Source of the DNA: Muribaculaceae bacterium
GTDB taxonomy: Bacteria > Bacteroidota > Bacteroidia > Bacteroidales > Muribaculaceae
Assembly (NCBI GenBank): GCA_014867205.1
Contig: WGUO01000041.1
Coordinates: forward strand, 1-15,284
Reading direction: 5' to 3'
DNA length: 15,284 bases
Shown here: piece by piece, positions 8,333-15,147 of the stretch
Position numbering within the stretch: position 1 is the stretch's first letter
How the letters are laid out: the number at the start of each line of letters is the position of its first letter
The notes under the pieces: model-generated
The model's database searches: none
What the model saw: only the letters and a program-made list of their open reading frames with translations
What the model was told of the DNA's origin: nothing
Translations under genes and position numbers: made by a program

Positions 8333-8708
8333 TTAATCAGAACGCCTTTCACGCATATATCTGGTTTCGTACTCTGAGATAATTCGCTCAATATCTTCTT
8401 TTAATTCTGGGATATGACGTATTACTAAACTCCATAGAAATTCAGGTCGCACATTGTCGTATGCGTGTATGATTCTATTGCGCGTGTCTATTATTGCTCT
8501 TGCATTTGGAATTTCAACGGATGGGTCAGCCTTTCTTATTCTGTTTATGGCTTCTCCCATAATTTCGGTTTTACGTTCAACAACACTTGCGCATCATGTC
8601 TTTTTCAAACAGGTCATAGCGGTTGGGAAAATCAATGAAGCAACTCTGCATATCGTTGATTGCATCCAATACATCCTGTAGATAGGTCAAGACTTCTTCA
8701 ACAGCCAT
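8333..8708 (-). pseudogene. hepT: HepT-like HEPN ribonuclease toxin, frameshifted
   Basis: The N-terminal part starts at the ATG at 8708-8706 and reads MAVEEVLTYLQDVLDAIND, then continues to about MMRKCC before a TGA. The C-terminal part lies in another frame and carries VERKTEIMGEAINRI, the HEPN active-site motif RNRIIHAY (RX4HXY) and a charged tail ending RERRSD. Joined, they make a protein of about 125 residues, the usual HepT (DUF86) length. The whole stretch is 376 bases, so one extra base or two missing bases near 8580-8595 break it. In the family, HepT is an RNase toxin that the MntA antitoxin blocks by adding AMP to the tyrosine of RX4HXY, which is present here. The start overlaps the mntA stop by 11 bases. 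As it reads, no full toxin can be made unless the shift is a sequencing error or is bypassed by the ribosome; an internal ATG at 8560 could give a 75-residue fragment. Confidence 0.8.
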
Positions 8709-9006
8709 AGATTAATTGTTTTGTGCGGTTGACGTTGGCTATGAAGTATTTGTTTCGCATACCTCTCTCTTCTATTAGATCTACTCTCCTGCCAAACATT
8801 TTCTCCAAAGCATCTCTGAAATCGAAGTAGTTCGTGACATAATCCCACTTCTCATGGTCGGTCGTATCGAAGTCAACAAGTAAATCGACATCGCTTTGAT
8901 CGTTAAAGTTCTCTGTAAGTATTGAGCCGAAGACAGAGAGTGTCCTAACCTTATGCTTGAGGCAAAGGTCGATGATGCGTTGAAGATTCAGTTCAATTAA
9001 TTTCAT
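8698..9006 (-). CDS. mntA: MntA-like minimal nucleotidyltransferase antitoxin
   Basis: The 102-residue protein has the minimal nucleotidyltransferase signature: FGSILTE followed by SDVDLLVDF (GSX10DXD), with a later acidic strand RRVDLIEE that supplies the third carboxylate. Length is typical for MntA. In characterised pairs the enzyme uses ATP to AMPylate the HEPN toxin and so neutralise it. It lies directly upstream of the hepT-like gene with an 11-base overlap, the usual antitoxin-first order. It has its own promoter-like sequence at 9028-9058. Because the toxin reading frame is broken while this gene is intact, the antitoxin may now be orphaned or may act on a related toxin elsewhere. Confidence 0.88.
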   Translation of the reverse strand: MKLIELNLQRIIDLCLKHKVRTLSVFGSILTENFNDQSDVDLLVDFDTTDHEKWDYVTNYFDFRDALEKMFGRRVDLIEERGMRNKYFIANVNRTKQLIYGC

Positions 9007-9027
9007 AGGCGACTGAAGTATTTAATG

Positions 9028-9058
9028 CAAATATAGTGAATCTTTCTTTTTTATAAAC
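9028..9058 (-). promoter_or_regulatory. Bacteroidetes-type promoter for the mntA/hepT pair
   Basis: On the minus strand, TATATTTG (9035-9028) matches the -7 consensus TAnnTTTG perfectly. About 19 bases upstream is GTTT (9058-9055), only a partial match to the -33 TTTG. Transcription would start close to the ATG at 9006, leaving a leader of roughly 15 bases. Confidence 0.5.
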
Positions 9059-9098
9059 GTTTCAGAGGTTAAAATTCTTAAAAGGATACATGGGGCGG

Positions 9099-10430
9099 TT
9101 AGAAGGAGACGCAGGCTTGGAGGGAGAGGCGGTTGTTTGAGAGACGTTCGGAGCCGAAGGTGTTCTTCTGGGCGTACAGGTATTCGACGCCGAACTGCAT
9201 AAGGCGGTTCAATCTCCATATCACGTTAGCGAGCGCATACTGGCCATATCTTAACTGGTCGGCATAGGCGATGCCGGTCGACGCGTTGCTGAACGGGTCC
9301 ATGTAGTTGCGCATGAAACTATAGACGACGGTCGAGAAGAGATTGGGCCGCCAGTTGTACTGCAATCCCAATATGCATCCCCAAGAGAAAGGCTCCTTGA
9401 GATGCCCGGGTCGCTTCATGTCAGGCACAAGGTCGAGTCCGAGGTTGCGGTTCTCCTGGATGTAACTCGAGATACCCTTGCCTCCCTGTACCATCCCATA
9501 GACAACCGACTTGCCGAAAGTCGCCGCGCCTGTCAGCTTAAGTCCCCAGCCGAAAGCGTTCTGATTGCAGTTCTTGACATAGTTGCGGTATGTGAGCACG
9601 CGCCCGATTGCTGAGAGTCTGATGTGGTCAGACGAGTTGAAAGAGTAGTTGATATAGATGGGGATGTCAGGCACTCGCTGGCGCAGGTTGCCGGAGAACT
9701 CCTCCTCGGGGATATTGTCAGGAAGATATGTCGAGAAGTCGCGAGTCGGGCCCTCCAGTCCGATGCCGAGACGGATATGGCGGTTGACATACTTCTGGTA
9801 ATTTATCAGGATGTTGTTGTGGCCGCCCGACGCGATCGGGCCGTGTCCGTCGACGGTGTACGGGTCGGCAGACATGTCGTTATACAGACTCGACGTGTAG
9901 CCGAGGGTGAAGTCGCGCCAACGCAGATAGACGTTGTCGGCGTGGACCTTGTAAGAGTTCCCCGGTTCGCCGTCGAGAGCAAGAGAGAAAAAGAGTCCCG
10001 CGCGATTGGCGGAATTAGGAAACCCGATGATGTTGAAATAAATATTACTGCTCTGGGCGGTCATCTGGAATGCATGGGAGTCGCCGGGGGCTGCCTTCTG
10101 CATATCTGCCACCGAGATGCCCTGCGGATTGTCGTTCGGATTGCCCCAGTCATAGCAGAGGCCGAGTTTAAGGTTTGCTCCTACGCTGAAATAGAAATAG
10201 CCATGTCGCCCGACGATTGCGAAAATCGGGTCGTTGAGAAAGTCCTTGTCCTGTGGAATGTTCTCATAGAGCAACTTGTAGGCGTTGACGCTGTCGGTGA
10301 TGTTTACCTCTGTGCCGATCACATATTTCAGTTTATTGTGGCCCCGGCGGTTGGGATGCTGCTGCGCATGCAGTGGCAGTATGGCCGCGCACATGCATAA
10401 CGACAGTATTATAGACAGGACTCGCTTCAT
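9099..10430 (-). CDS. DcaP-like outer-membrane porin
   Basis: This 443-residue protein starts with a signal peptide (MKRVLSIILSLCMCAAILPLHA, cut before QQ) and is built of alternating beta strands rich in aromatic residues, ending in a terminal phenylalanine (LQACVSF) as expected for insertion by the BAM machinery. The stretch VYLRWRDFTLGYTSSLYNDM followed by VDGHGP resembles the DcaP trimeric porin signature, where a strand and loop carry 'F.aG..wS.f.D..... .D..GP'. It therefore probably forms a passive outer-membrane channel for small, possibly acidic, solutes. It has a good promoter (10466-10496), no downstream partner on its strand before the mntA promoter, and GC-rich codon use like the chromosome. 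A more general beta-barrel assignment is the alternative. Confidence 0.75.
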   Translation of the reverse strand: MKRVLSIILSLCMCAAILPLHAQQHPNRRGHNKLKYVIGTEVNITDSVNAYKLLYENIPQDKDFLNDPIFAIVGRHGYFYFSVGANLKLGLCYDWGNPNDNPQGISVADMQKAAPGDSHAFQMTAQSSNIYFNIIGFPNSANRAGLFFSLALDGEPGNSYKVHADNVYLRWRDFTLGYTSSLYNDMSADPYTVDGHGPIASGGHNNILINYQKYVNRHIRLGIGLEGPTRDFSTYLPDNIPEEEFSGNLRQRVPDIPIYINYSFNSSDHIRLSAIGRVLTYRNYVKNCNQNAFGWGLKLTGAATFGKSVVYGMVQGGKGISSYIQENRNLGLDLVPDMKRPGHLKEPFSWGCILGLQYNWRPNLFSTVVYSFMRNYMDPFSNASTGIAYADQLRYGQYALANVIWRLNRLMQFGVEYLYAQKNTFGSERLSNNRLSLQACVSF

Positions 10431-10465
10431 AATGATGTGGTTTAGATTTCAAGTGGAACAGACTG

Positions 10466-10496
10466 CAAAGTTATAAATAATGTACGAATATCCAAA
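10466..10496 (-). promoter_or_regulatory. Bacteroidetes-type promoter for the porin gene
   Basis: On the minus strand, TTTG (10496-10493), a 19-base spacer and TAACTTTG (10473-10466) match the Bacteroidetes primary-sigma consensus TTTG/TAnnTTTG exactly. It lies about 36 bases upstream of the porin ATG at 10430. Confidence 0.7.
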
Positions 10497-10674
10497 TACA
10501 TATATCTGACTGTTGAAATAGTTGAAATGTGTCTGATATGTTTGATTCTGTAACCTTGATTGTGGCGGCATGTCGTGTCGCGGACCTGTAAAGTTAATTT
10601 TTAGAGTCATAGTTCATGTATTGTTAAAAATTCAGGAATTATGCTTGGAAAACTTTAGGGAAAGAGGTTTTATT

Positions 10675-10706
10675 CTTGGTGACTGTCCGATTATTTTCTA
10701 TATTTG
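10675..10706 (+). promoter_or_regulatory. Bacteroidetes-type promoter for the TPR-AraC regulator
   Basis: TATATTTG (10699-10706) is a perfect -7 element. CTTG at 10675-10678, 20 bases upstream, matches three of four positions of the -33 TTTG. The leader to the ATG at 10772 would be about 60 bases. Confidence 0.55.
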
Positions 10707-10771
10707 CGGTCTGATTGGCCGTGGATACAAGAAGTAGACACGATATGGGATACACGGCATGAAATTATGAC

Positions 10772-12472
10772 ATGAGATATTTGCTTTACGTCACACACAC
10801 GGCGATATATGCCATAGCGGCGATAATGGCGTTCATTGTATGCTGTTCCACCGATTGCCTCGCGTCACAGAGCGATGCGTTCGGCAAGATCGACTATGAC
10901 CGGTTCATGAGGGAAAACCATGGCCGCGAGATAAAGAATATGATCGATGACGCCCGAGACCGCCGGCAACGTGAGCGTTACGACTCGGCTGCCGCATACT
11001 ATTCGATTGTGTCTTCGCTTTACTCGGAGTCGCTGCCCGAGGCCGACATAAGGCGATGCGCGATAGCCTACGTGAATCTCGGATACATACTCCAGGCATG
11101 GCATATGAACTCAACCGAGGCATATTCCTGCCTCATGAAGGGCCGGGAGATAGCCTCGCGTCATGGATTCAAGGATGTAGAGACGAGCATCACCTCCAAT
11201 CTCGGGCAAATTTATCTCGATTATAACGATTTTCCGAAGGCCGCCGAATATCTGCGCAAGACAGTTATGGAGATTATCGACCAGAAGGCCGATATATACT
11301 ACGGCATAGCGCTGACGGATTTCGTGATGGCAGCCCTCTTTGATGAGGGCCGGCTTCTTGACGTGGAGACCACCGGACGGCTGAAGTCATACAGGCCTTC
11401 CCCGGATGCGCCTCTCTATAAGTTCTCTGCGATGCTGGCTGACGTGGCAGACAGATACTCGCACGGATATATGGAGGGGGCCCTTGAGATTCTCGGTAGG
11501 CCGGACATGGTGCCAGACGTCGATACAGACGCCGAGCGCTACGAGATCATGCGGTCACTGATTCTCGGTAAACTGCTGATTCTCTCGGGTCGCAACGGCG
11601 AGGCCGTCGAGGCTCTGGAGAAAGTGGCCGGAATATGCTCGAAAAAAGGTTATCTGAACCTGCTGGAGAAATGCTACACGCTGCTGATGGAGGCGGCCGG
11701 ACGTGCCGGTGACCGGAAGGCGGGCGAGGGATACAGGCTACGGGTGCTTGAGCTTCGCGACTCCCTATTCAATGCCTCGGCCTACGGTACGGTCAAGGAC
11801 CTGGAGTCGGCCGGGGCCATGGCCAAGATGTCGGAGAAAGTAAGGGATGCAGTCACGCGTGCTACCCGGCAGCGTCAAATCACTCTCGTGTCGCTTGCGG
11901 CTGTCGCTGTGCTTCTCGCGCTTTTCATCTGGCTGTATATAAGCAACCGCAAGATCAAGAACGCCTATGCCGAGATTTTCCGGAAGAATATGGAACTGTC
12001 TCGGCATTATATCGCCGACACCGGTGCCGACGTTAGCAAGGATGGAGGTCAGGGAGTATCGCAGGAATCCAGTGCGTCTGCCGATGAAGAGGTAGGCCAT
12101 GGAACCGACGAGTCCCGTGGGCTGCTCAGCCGGGTCATGGAGGTCATGGCCTCTTCACCTGCCATATATGATCCGGACTTCTCAATCGAGGACCTCGCGG
12201 ATCTTCTCGGCTCGCGCCCGAAGACCGTGAGTCATGCCATCAACAGTGTATCGGGCAAGAACTTCAACACCCTGCTGGGGGAATACCGCATCCGCAAGGC
12301 ATGTGTCCTGCTGGCCGATGCCACAGGGATGAAGACGATGACCATGGAGAGCGTGGCGGAGGCGGTGGGATATCGGTCGCGCACATATTTCAGCCGGATC
12401 TTCAAGGAGGTGACGGGCCTGACCCCGACCCAGTTCTCGCGTGAGGCCCGTGCGGCGCATGACAGTCAGTGA
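10772..12472 (+). CDS. Membrane-spanning TPR sensor with cytoplasmic AraC-family DNA-binding domain
   Basis: The 566-residue protein has an N-terminal hydrophobic segment (about 5-28) acting as signal peptide or anchor. A helical region (about 35-355) follows with TPR-like repeats; AIAYVNLGYILQAW and ITSNLGQIYLDYNDFPKAAEYL are clear units. A coiled stretch leads to a transmembrane helix at about 369-391 (LVSLAAVAVLLALFIWLYI). After a low-complexity Ser/Glu/Gly linker comes an AraC helix-turn-helix domain at about 466-560, with FSIEDLADLLGSRPKTVSHAI as the first HTH and VAEAVGYRSRTYFSRIFKEV as the second. The TPRs should sit in the periplasm and pass a signal to the DNA-binding domain. This one-protein design is common in Bacteroidetes. 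It stands alone between its promoter and a strong terminator; candidate targets are the neighbouring porin and secreted protein genes, which is inference. Confidence 0.88.
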   Translation: MRYLLYVTHTAIYAIAAIMAFIVCCSTDCLASQSDAFGKIDYDRFMRENHGREIKNMIDDARDRRQRERYDSAAAYYSIVSSLYSESLPEADIRRCAIAYVNLGYILQAWHMNSTEAYSCLMKGREIASRHGFKDVETSITSNLGQIYLDYNDFPKAAEYLRKTVMEIIDQKADIYYGIALTDFVMAALFDEGRLLDVETTGRLKSYRPSPDAPLYKFSAMLADVADRYSHGYMEGALEILGRPDMVPDVDTDAERYEIMRSLILGKLLILSGRNGEAVEALEKVAGICSKKGYLNLLEKCYTLLMEAAGRAGDRKAGEGYRLRVLELRDSLFNASAYGTVKDLESAGAMAKMSEKVRDAVTRATRQRQITLVSLAAVAVLLALFIWLYISNRKIKNAYAEIFRKNMELSRHYIADTGADVSKDGGQGVSQESSASADEEVGHGTDESRGLLSRVMEVMASSPAIYDPDFSIEDLADLLGSRPKTVSHAINSVSGKNFNTLLGEYRIRKACVLLADATGMKTMTMESVAEAVGYRSRTYFSRIFKEVTGLTPTQFSREARAAHDSQ

Positions 12473-12509
12473 CCCGTGCACAGATCCATGACGCTCGAAT
12501 TCAGGTATG

Positions 12510-12563
12510 AAAAGAGCCATATGCGTCTGAAATCGCGATTTCAGACGCATATGGCCTCTTTTT
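12510..12563 (+). terminator. Intrinsic terminator containing a 38-base perfect palindrome
   Basis: Positions 12517-12554 form a perfect 38-base palindrome centred on TCGCGA. It extends outward, with one bulged base, through AAAAGAG (12510-12516) pairing with CTCTTTT, and ends in a T-run to 12563. It lies 37 bases after the TPR-AraC stop and would separate that gene from the next transcript. Confidence 0.85.
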
Positions 12564-12588
12564 AGACATTATTTATCAATATTTGGGC

Positions 12589-12596
12589 TACATTTG
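12589..12596 (+). promoter_or_regulatory. Promoter -7 element for the secreted T9SS protein
   Basis: TACATTTG is a perfect TAnnTTTG element 94 bases before the ATG at 12691. No TTTG is found at the expected -33 distance, so the promoter may be weak or need an activator. Confidence 0.5.
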
Positions 12597-12602
12597 CAAT
12601 CG

Positions 12603-12690
12603 TGACGCCCGGAGACGCGCGCCTTGTGGAGCGCAAGGACACCCGGGGTTGCAGGATATGGAATATCAACAACAATAAAAACTATATCAA
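12603..12690 (+). promoter_or_regulatory. Structured GC-rich 5' leader
   Basis: Starting about where transcription should begin, CCCGG (12608-12612) pairs with CCGGG (12643-12647), enclosing CCTTG (12622-12626) paired with CAAGG (12634-12638). GATAT-GGA-ATATC forms a third small hairpin just before an A-rich stretch that leads into the ATG. The stacked stems sit in GC-rich sequence while the ribosome landing zone is AT-rich and unstructured. It matches no riboswitch class that I recognise. Confidence 0.4.
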
Positions 12691-14949
12691 ATGAAACAGA
12701 AACTACAACACCTGATGCTGTCGGCGGCCGCCCTGGCGGGGCTGGCGATTCCGGCACAGGCATTCACACCGGTAGCTCCGGGCAATCTTAACGCGGATGT
12801 CAAGGGAATGGGCGTGACACTTTCGTGGGAATGGGGAAATGCCGGTCAATCACTGTTTGATGAAAGTTTCGAGCGCGAGACATTCGGAGACTCATGGACG
12901 CTAAGGAACACGTATTCGTTCGACGATCAGGCCGGAGGAAACTGGGCGATCTATGACTCCTCGGAGATGAATGATCAGAGACTGACGCACAGTGGCACCC
13001 GGTCGGCGCTGCTGATGTATGCGGCCTATGGCGATGACGAGAACCCCTCGACCTATCATCAGGACGAGTGGCTTATGACACGTCCGGCCGAGGGTGCGGT
13101 CTATCTCGATTTCTGGTTCTGGATCTATCCCGAGCTGCTGGAGTACGGAGCCTATCCCGAATTCAACGACCATTATTATGTGAAGATAAGTCGTGACAAC
13201 GGCGAGACCTGGACAGAGCTCTGGGACGCCCGCTACGACATGGACAATGTCGACGCTATGCAGCAGGTATCCCTGTTCCTTGGCGAGCCGGCGGACGCCA
13301 GCACGCTTGTGGCCTTCAACGCCGTGAGCGGCGACGAGGAGTCTCTCTATTTCGGCTGGAGCATAGATGACATTTCATTCTTTGCGGCAGACGGCACGCC
13401 GGCGGCTTCACCGCGCCTTGTTCCCCGCACCCTTCCGGCAAACCGCAATATGGCGGCCACAGCCCCGGCACACCGCAAGTTTGTCCCTACGGGCACAAAG
13501 GCCGTGAATAAGCCAAGCCGTGCCACCGAACTGTCGGAGAACAACCTGTATGCATATCGCGTGTACCTTGACGACGAGGTGATTGCCGATTGCCTCAAGA
13601 CAAGAAACTTTACAGATTACTCCACTAAATCGGGAGGTAGCCACACATATCGTGTTGCCGCTTGGTCGGCAGAGAATGACGAGGAATTTGCCTCGGCATC
13701 AGTCGATGTCGAGATAGAGGAGTTTGTGTTCGAGAAGCCACGCAATGTGCAGGCCTCATTTGAGGAGGGTGCCGACGGCAAGTATGAGATCTCCGTGACG
13801 TGGGAGGCCCCCGAGAGCGAGGCCCAGCCCGATTTCTATACCGTCTATATCAATGGCAAGATGTTTGGCCAGATCGAGACCGGCGATGAGTTCAGTGTCG
13901 GACAGACCGGCGTCTACAAGGGTGCCTATACGTTCGGTGTGGAGTCCTGCTATAATTTCCCCGAGGGTGCCTCAGAGCGTGTCTATTCATCGGTATATCC
14001 GGGCACAGTACCTGCTCCCGGAAACCTCAGGGCTGAGTTTGACGGCACAGGCCTTACACTCGAGTGGGATCGCCCGGACTCCGAGGAGATGACACCCGAC
14101 CATTATTCCGTATTCTGGGGAGAGGAGTGTATTGCCGATGACGTGACAGGCACCACATTCTATATGGAGGAGTGCTATCCGGGCGTATATACCTATAGTG
14201 TGCATGCCGAATATGCAGACGGTACAAGATCGCTTCCGGCCCAGACAAGAGTCGTGACCGGAGAGGAGGAGCCGTTTGACCTCTGGATCTATCAGCAGGA
14301 CTTTGACGGCGCCCATACGCCGATAGGCTGGGACATAGAGTTTGTCGACCCGTACGACAGGGTGAAGGATATGTACAGCTGGCGTTTCGACAACTGGTTT
14401 GACACCGAGGTGCCCGAGACAGCAGGCTTCAGCGGCTCGTTCGCAAGCATCAGCGGCGTCGCTGCAGGCATGAACAAGCTTGATGCATATCTCTGCAGCC
14501 CCCTGTTCTATGTCGATGAGTCAACCGAGTATGTCACTGTATCATTCTCGAAATACTATAAGGACGATGAGCCCGGCCCGATGGGAGCAGCCAAATTCCT
14601 GCTGCAGTACACGACCGACAACGGTGAGAACTGGTATGACCTTGAGGATCTCGCTCTGATTGAGAACGGCGAGGTTTCGATTGATATCCGCTATGTCGAG
14701 GGGATGCCGCTCCGTCTGCGCTGGGCCTTCACGTCACGTAACTCAGGCGTGGCTGCGATCGATGACGTAACAATCATGGATAAGACTGCCGGAGTGGAAG
14801 GCATTGACGATGACTGCGATGCCAAGAGCATGGAGATCTATACCCTCGACGGTATGCGCGTGAGATTCGACGGTGATATCAACAGTCTCCCTGCCGGGAT
14901 GTATGTCGTTAAATCTAATGGCCGCGTAAGCAAGCGTCTGGTAAAATAA
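12691..14949 (+). CDS. Secreted jelly-roll/fibronectin III protein with T9SS type A sorting domain
   Basis: The 752-residue protein begins with a signal peptide (MKQKLQHLMLSAAALAGLAIPAQA). The first half of a fibronectin III fold (VAPGNLNADVKGMGVTLSWEW) is followed by a choice-of-anchor J/cleaved-adhesin jelly roll at about 55-236 (from LFDESFERETFGDSW to YFGWSIDDISFF), then a Pro/Ala-rich linker. The remaining fibronectin half follows (YAYRVYLDDEVI to YRVAAWS), and two more fibronectin domains from about 343 and 441. A second jelly roll spans about 530-700 (IYQQDFDG to AAIDDVTIMD). The last 40 residues (MEIYTLDGMRV, LPAGMYVVKSNGRVSKRLVK) are a typical T9SS type A sorting signal. It should cross the outer membrane by T9SS and become surface-attached or released, possibly binding glycans or host proteins. 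No catalytic residues are recognised. It has its own leader and lies downstream of the TPR-AraC regulator. Confidence 0.85.
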   Translation: MKQKLQHLMLSAAALAGLAIPAQAFTPVAPGNLNADVKGMGVTLSWEWGNAGQSLFDESFERETFGDSWTLRNTYSFDDQAGGNWAIYDSSEMNDQRLTHSGTRSALLMYAAYGDDENPSTYHQDEWLMTRPAEGAVYLDFWFWIYPELLEYGAYPEFNDHYYVKISRDNGETWTELWDARYDMDNVDAMQQVSLFLGEPADASTLVAFNAVSGDEESLYFGWSIDDISFFAADGTPAASPRLVPRTLPANRNMAATAPAHRKFVPTGTKAVNKPSRATELSENNLYAYRVYLDDEVIADCLKTRNFTDYSTKSGGSHTYRVAAWSAENDEEFASASVDVEIEEFVFEKPRNVQASFEEGADGKYEISVTWEAPESEAQPDFYTVYINGKMFGQIETGDEFSVGQTGVYKGAYTFGVESCYNFPEGASERVYSSVYPGTVPAPGNLRAEFDGTGLTLEWDRPDSEEMTPDHYSVFWGEECIADDVTGTTFYMEECYPGVYTYSVHAEYADGTRSLPAQTRVVTGEEEPFDLWIYQQDFDGAHTPIGWDIEFVDPYDRVKDMYSWRFDNWFDTEVPETAGFSGSFASISGVAAGMNKLDAYLCSPLFYVDESTEYVTVSFSKYYKDDEPGPMGAAKFLLQYTTDNGENWYDLEDLALIENGEVSIDIRYVEGMPLRLRWAFTSRNSGVAAIDDVTIMDKTAGVEGIDDDCDAKSMEIYTLDGMRVRFDGDINSLPAGMYVVKSNGRVSKRLVK

Positions 14950-15002
14950 TTCGGGAACTTTGTAAAGTGCCCGGCAATATACAGTCAGTCAATGAAAAGG
15001 GT

Positions 15003-15031
15003 CGGGGCTGCATCATATGGATGCAGCCCCG
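15003..15031. terminator. GC-rich hairpin downstream of the T9SS protein
   Basis: CGGGGCTGCATC (15003-15014) and GATGCAGCCCCG (15020-15031) form a perfect 12-base stem with a 5-base loop. No T-run follows on the plus strand. Read on the minus strand the stem is followed by CCCTTTTC, a weak U-tract. It may end the plus-strand gene at 14949, the minus-strand remnant at 15052, or both. Confidence 0.6.
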
Positions 15032-15051
15032 GCTGCCGTTATGGAGCAGAA

Positions 15052-15105
15052 CTAATCCACCTGTATATTGTACCATTTGCGGGGGATTTCCTCCTCGGCG
15101 AGCAT
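15052..15105 (-). pseudogene. Remnant of a TrpB2-type tryptophan synthase beta chain N-terminus
   Basis: Seventeen codons read MLAEEEIPRKWYNIQVD and then TAG. The core IP-x-x-WYNI-x-x-D is the N-terminal signature of TrpB2-type tryptophan synthase beta chains, where Leu/Met-Pro normally follows the Asp; here a stop codon stands instead. The two codons before the ATG (CGC TAT, Arg-Tyr) also fit the family but are preceded by TAA. Nothing further of the roughly 450-residue enzyme is visible downstream, where a hairpin follows within 25 bases. It looks like the stub of a deleted gene; chance resemblance of a short peptide cannot be excluded. Confidence 0.45.
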
Positions 15106-15147
15106 ATAGCGTTAACGTCTCTCCATGTGTTTCCAGTGTTTATAATA

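Larger units (their letters stand above)
10431..10771. other. Divergent promoter region between porin and TPR-AraC regulator
   Basis: This 341-base AT-rich gap holds a promoter for each flanking gene (10466-10496 minus, 10675-10706 plus). It also carries a tandem GTTGAAAT repeat at 10512-10519 and 10521-10528 that might be an operator half-site pair. CCGTG and CACGG near the plus-strand leader could pair in RNA. No gene was found in it on either strand. Confidence 0.6.

Noticed and set aside
8454..8681. 75-codon plus-strand open frame over the toxin gene
   Set aside because: The minus strand carries the HEPN motifs across this stretch; the plus frame has no recognisable features.
9624..10400. 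258-codon plus-strand open frame
   Set aside because: It is antisense to the porin gene, which has a signal peptide, strand pattern and promoter; the shadow has none.
10772..10880. Lipoprotein signal in the TPR-AraC protein (IVCCSTDC)
   Set aside because: The residues before the cysteines do not fit a lipobox, and the protein must span the inner membrane to work as a regulator.
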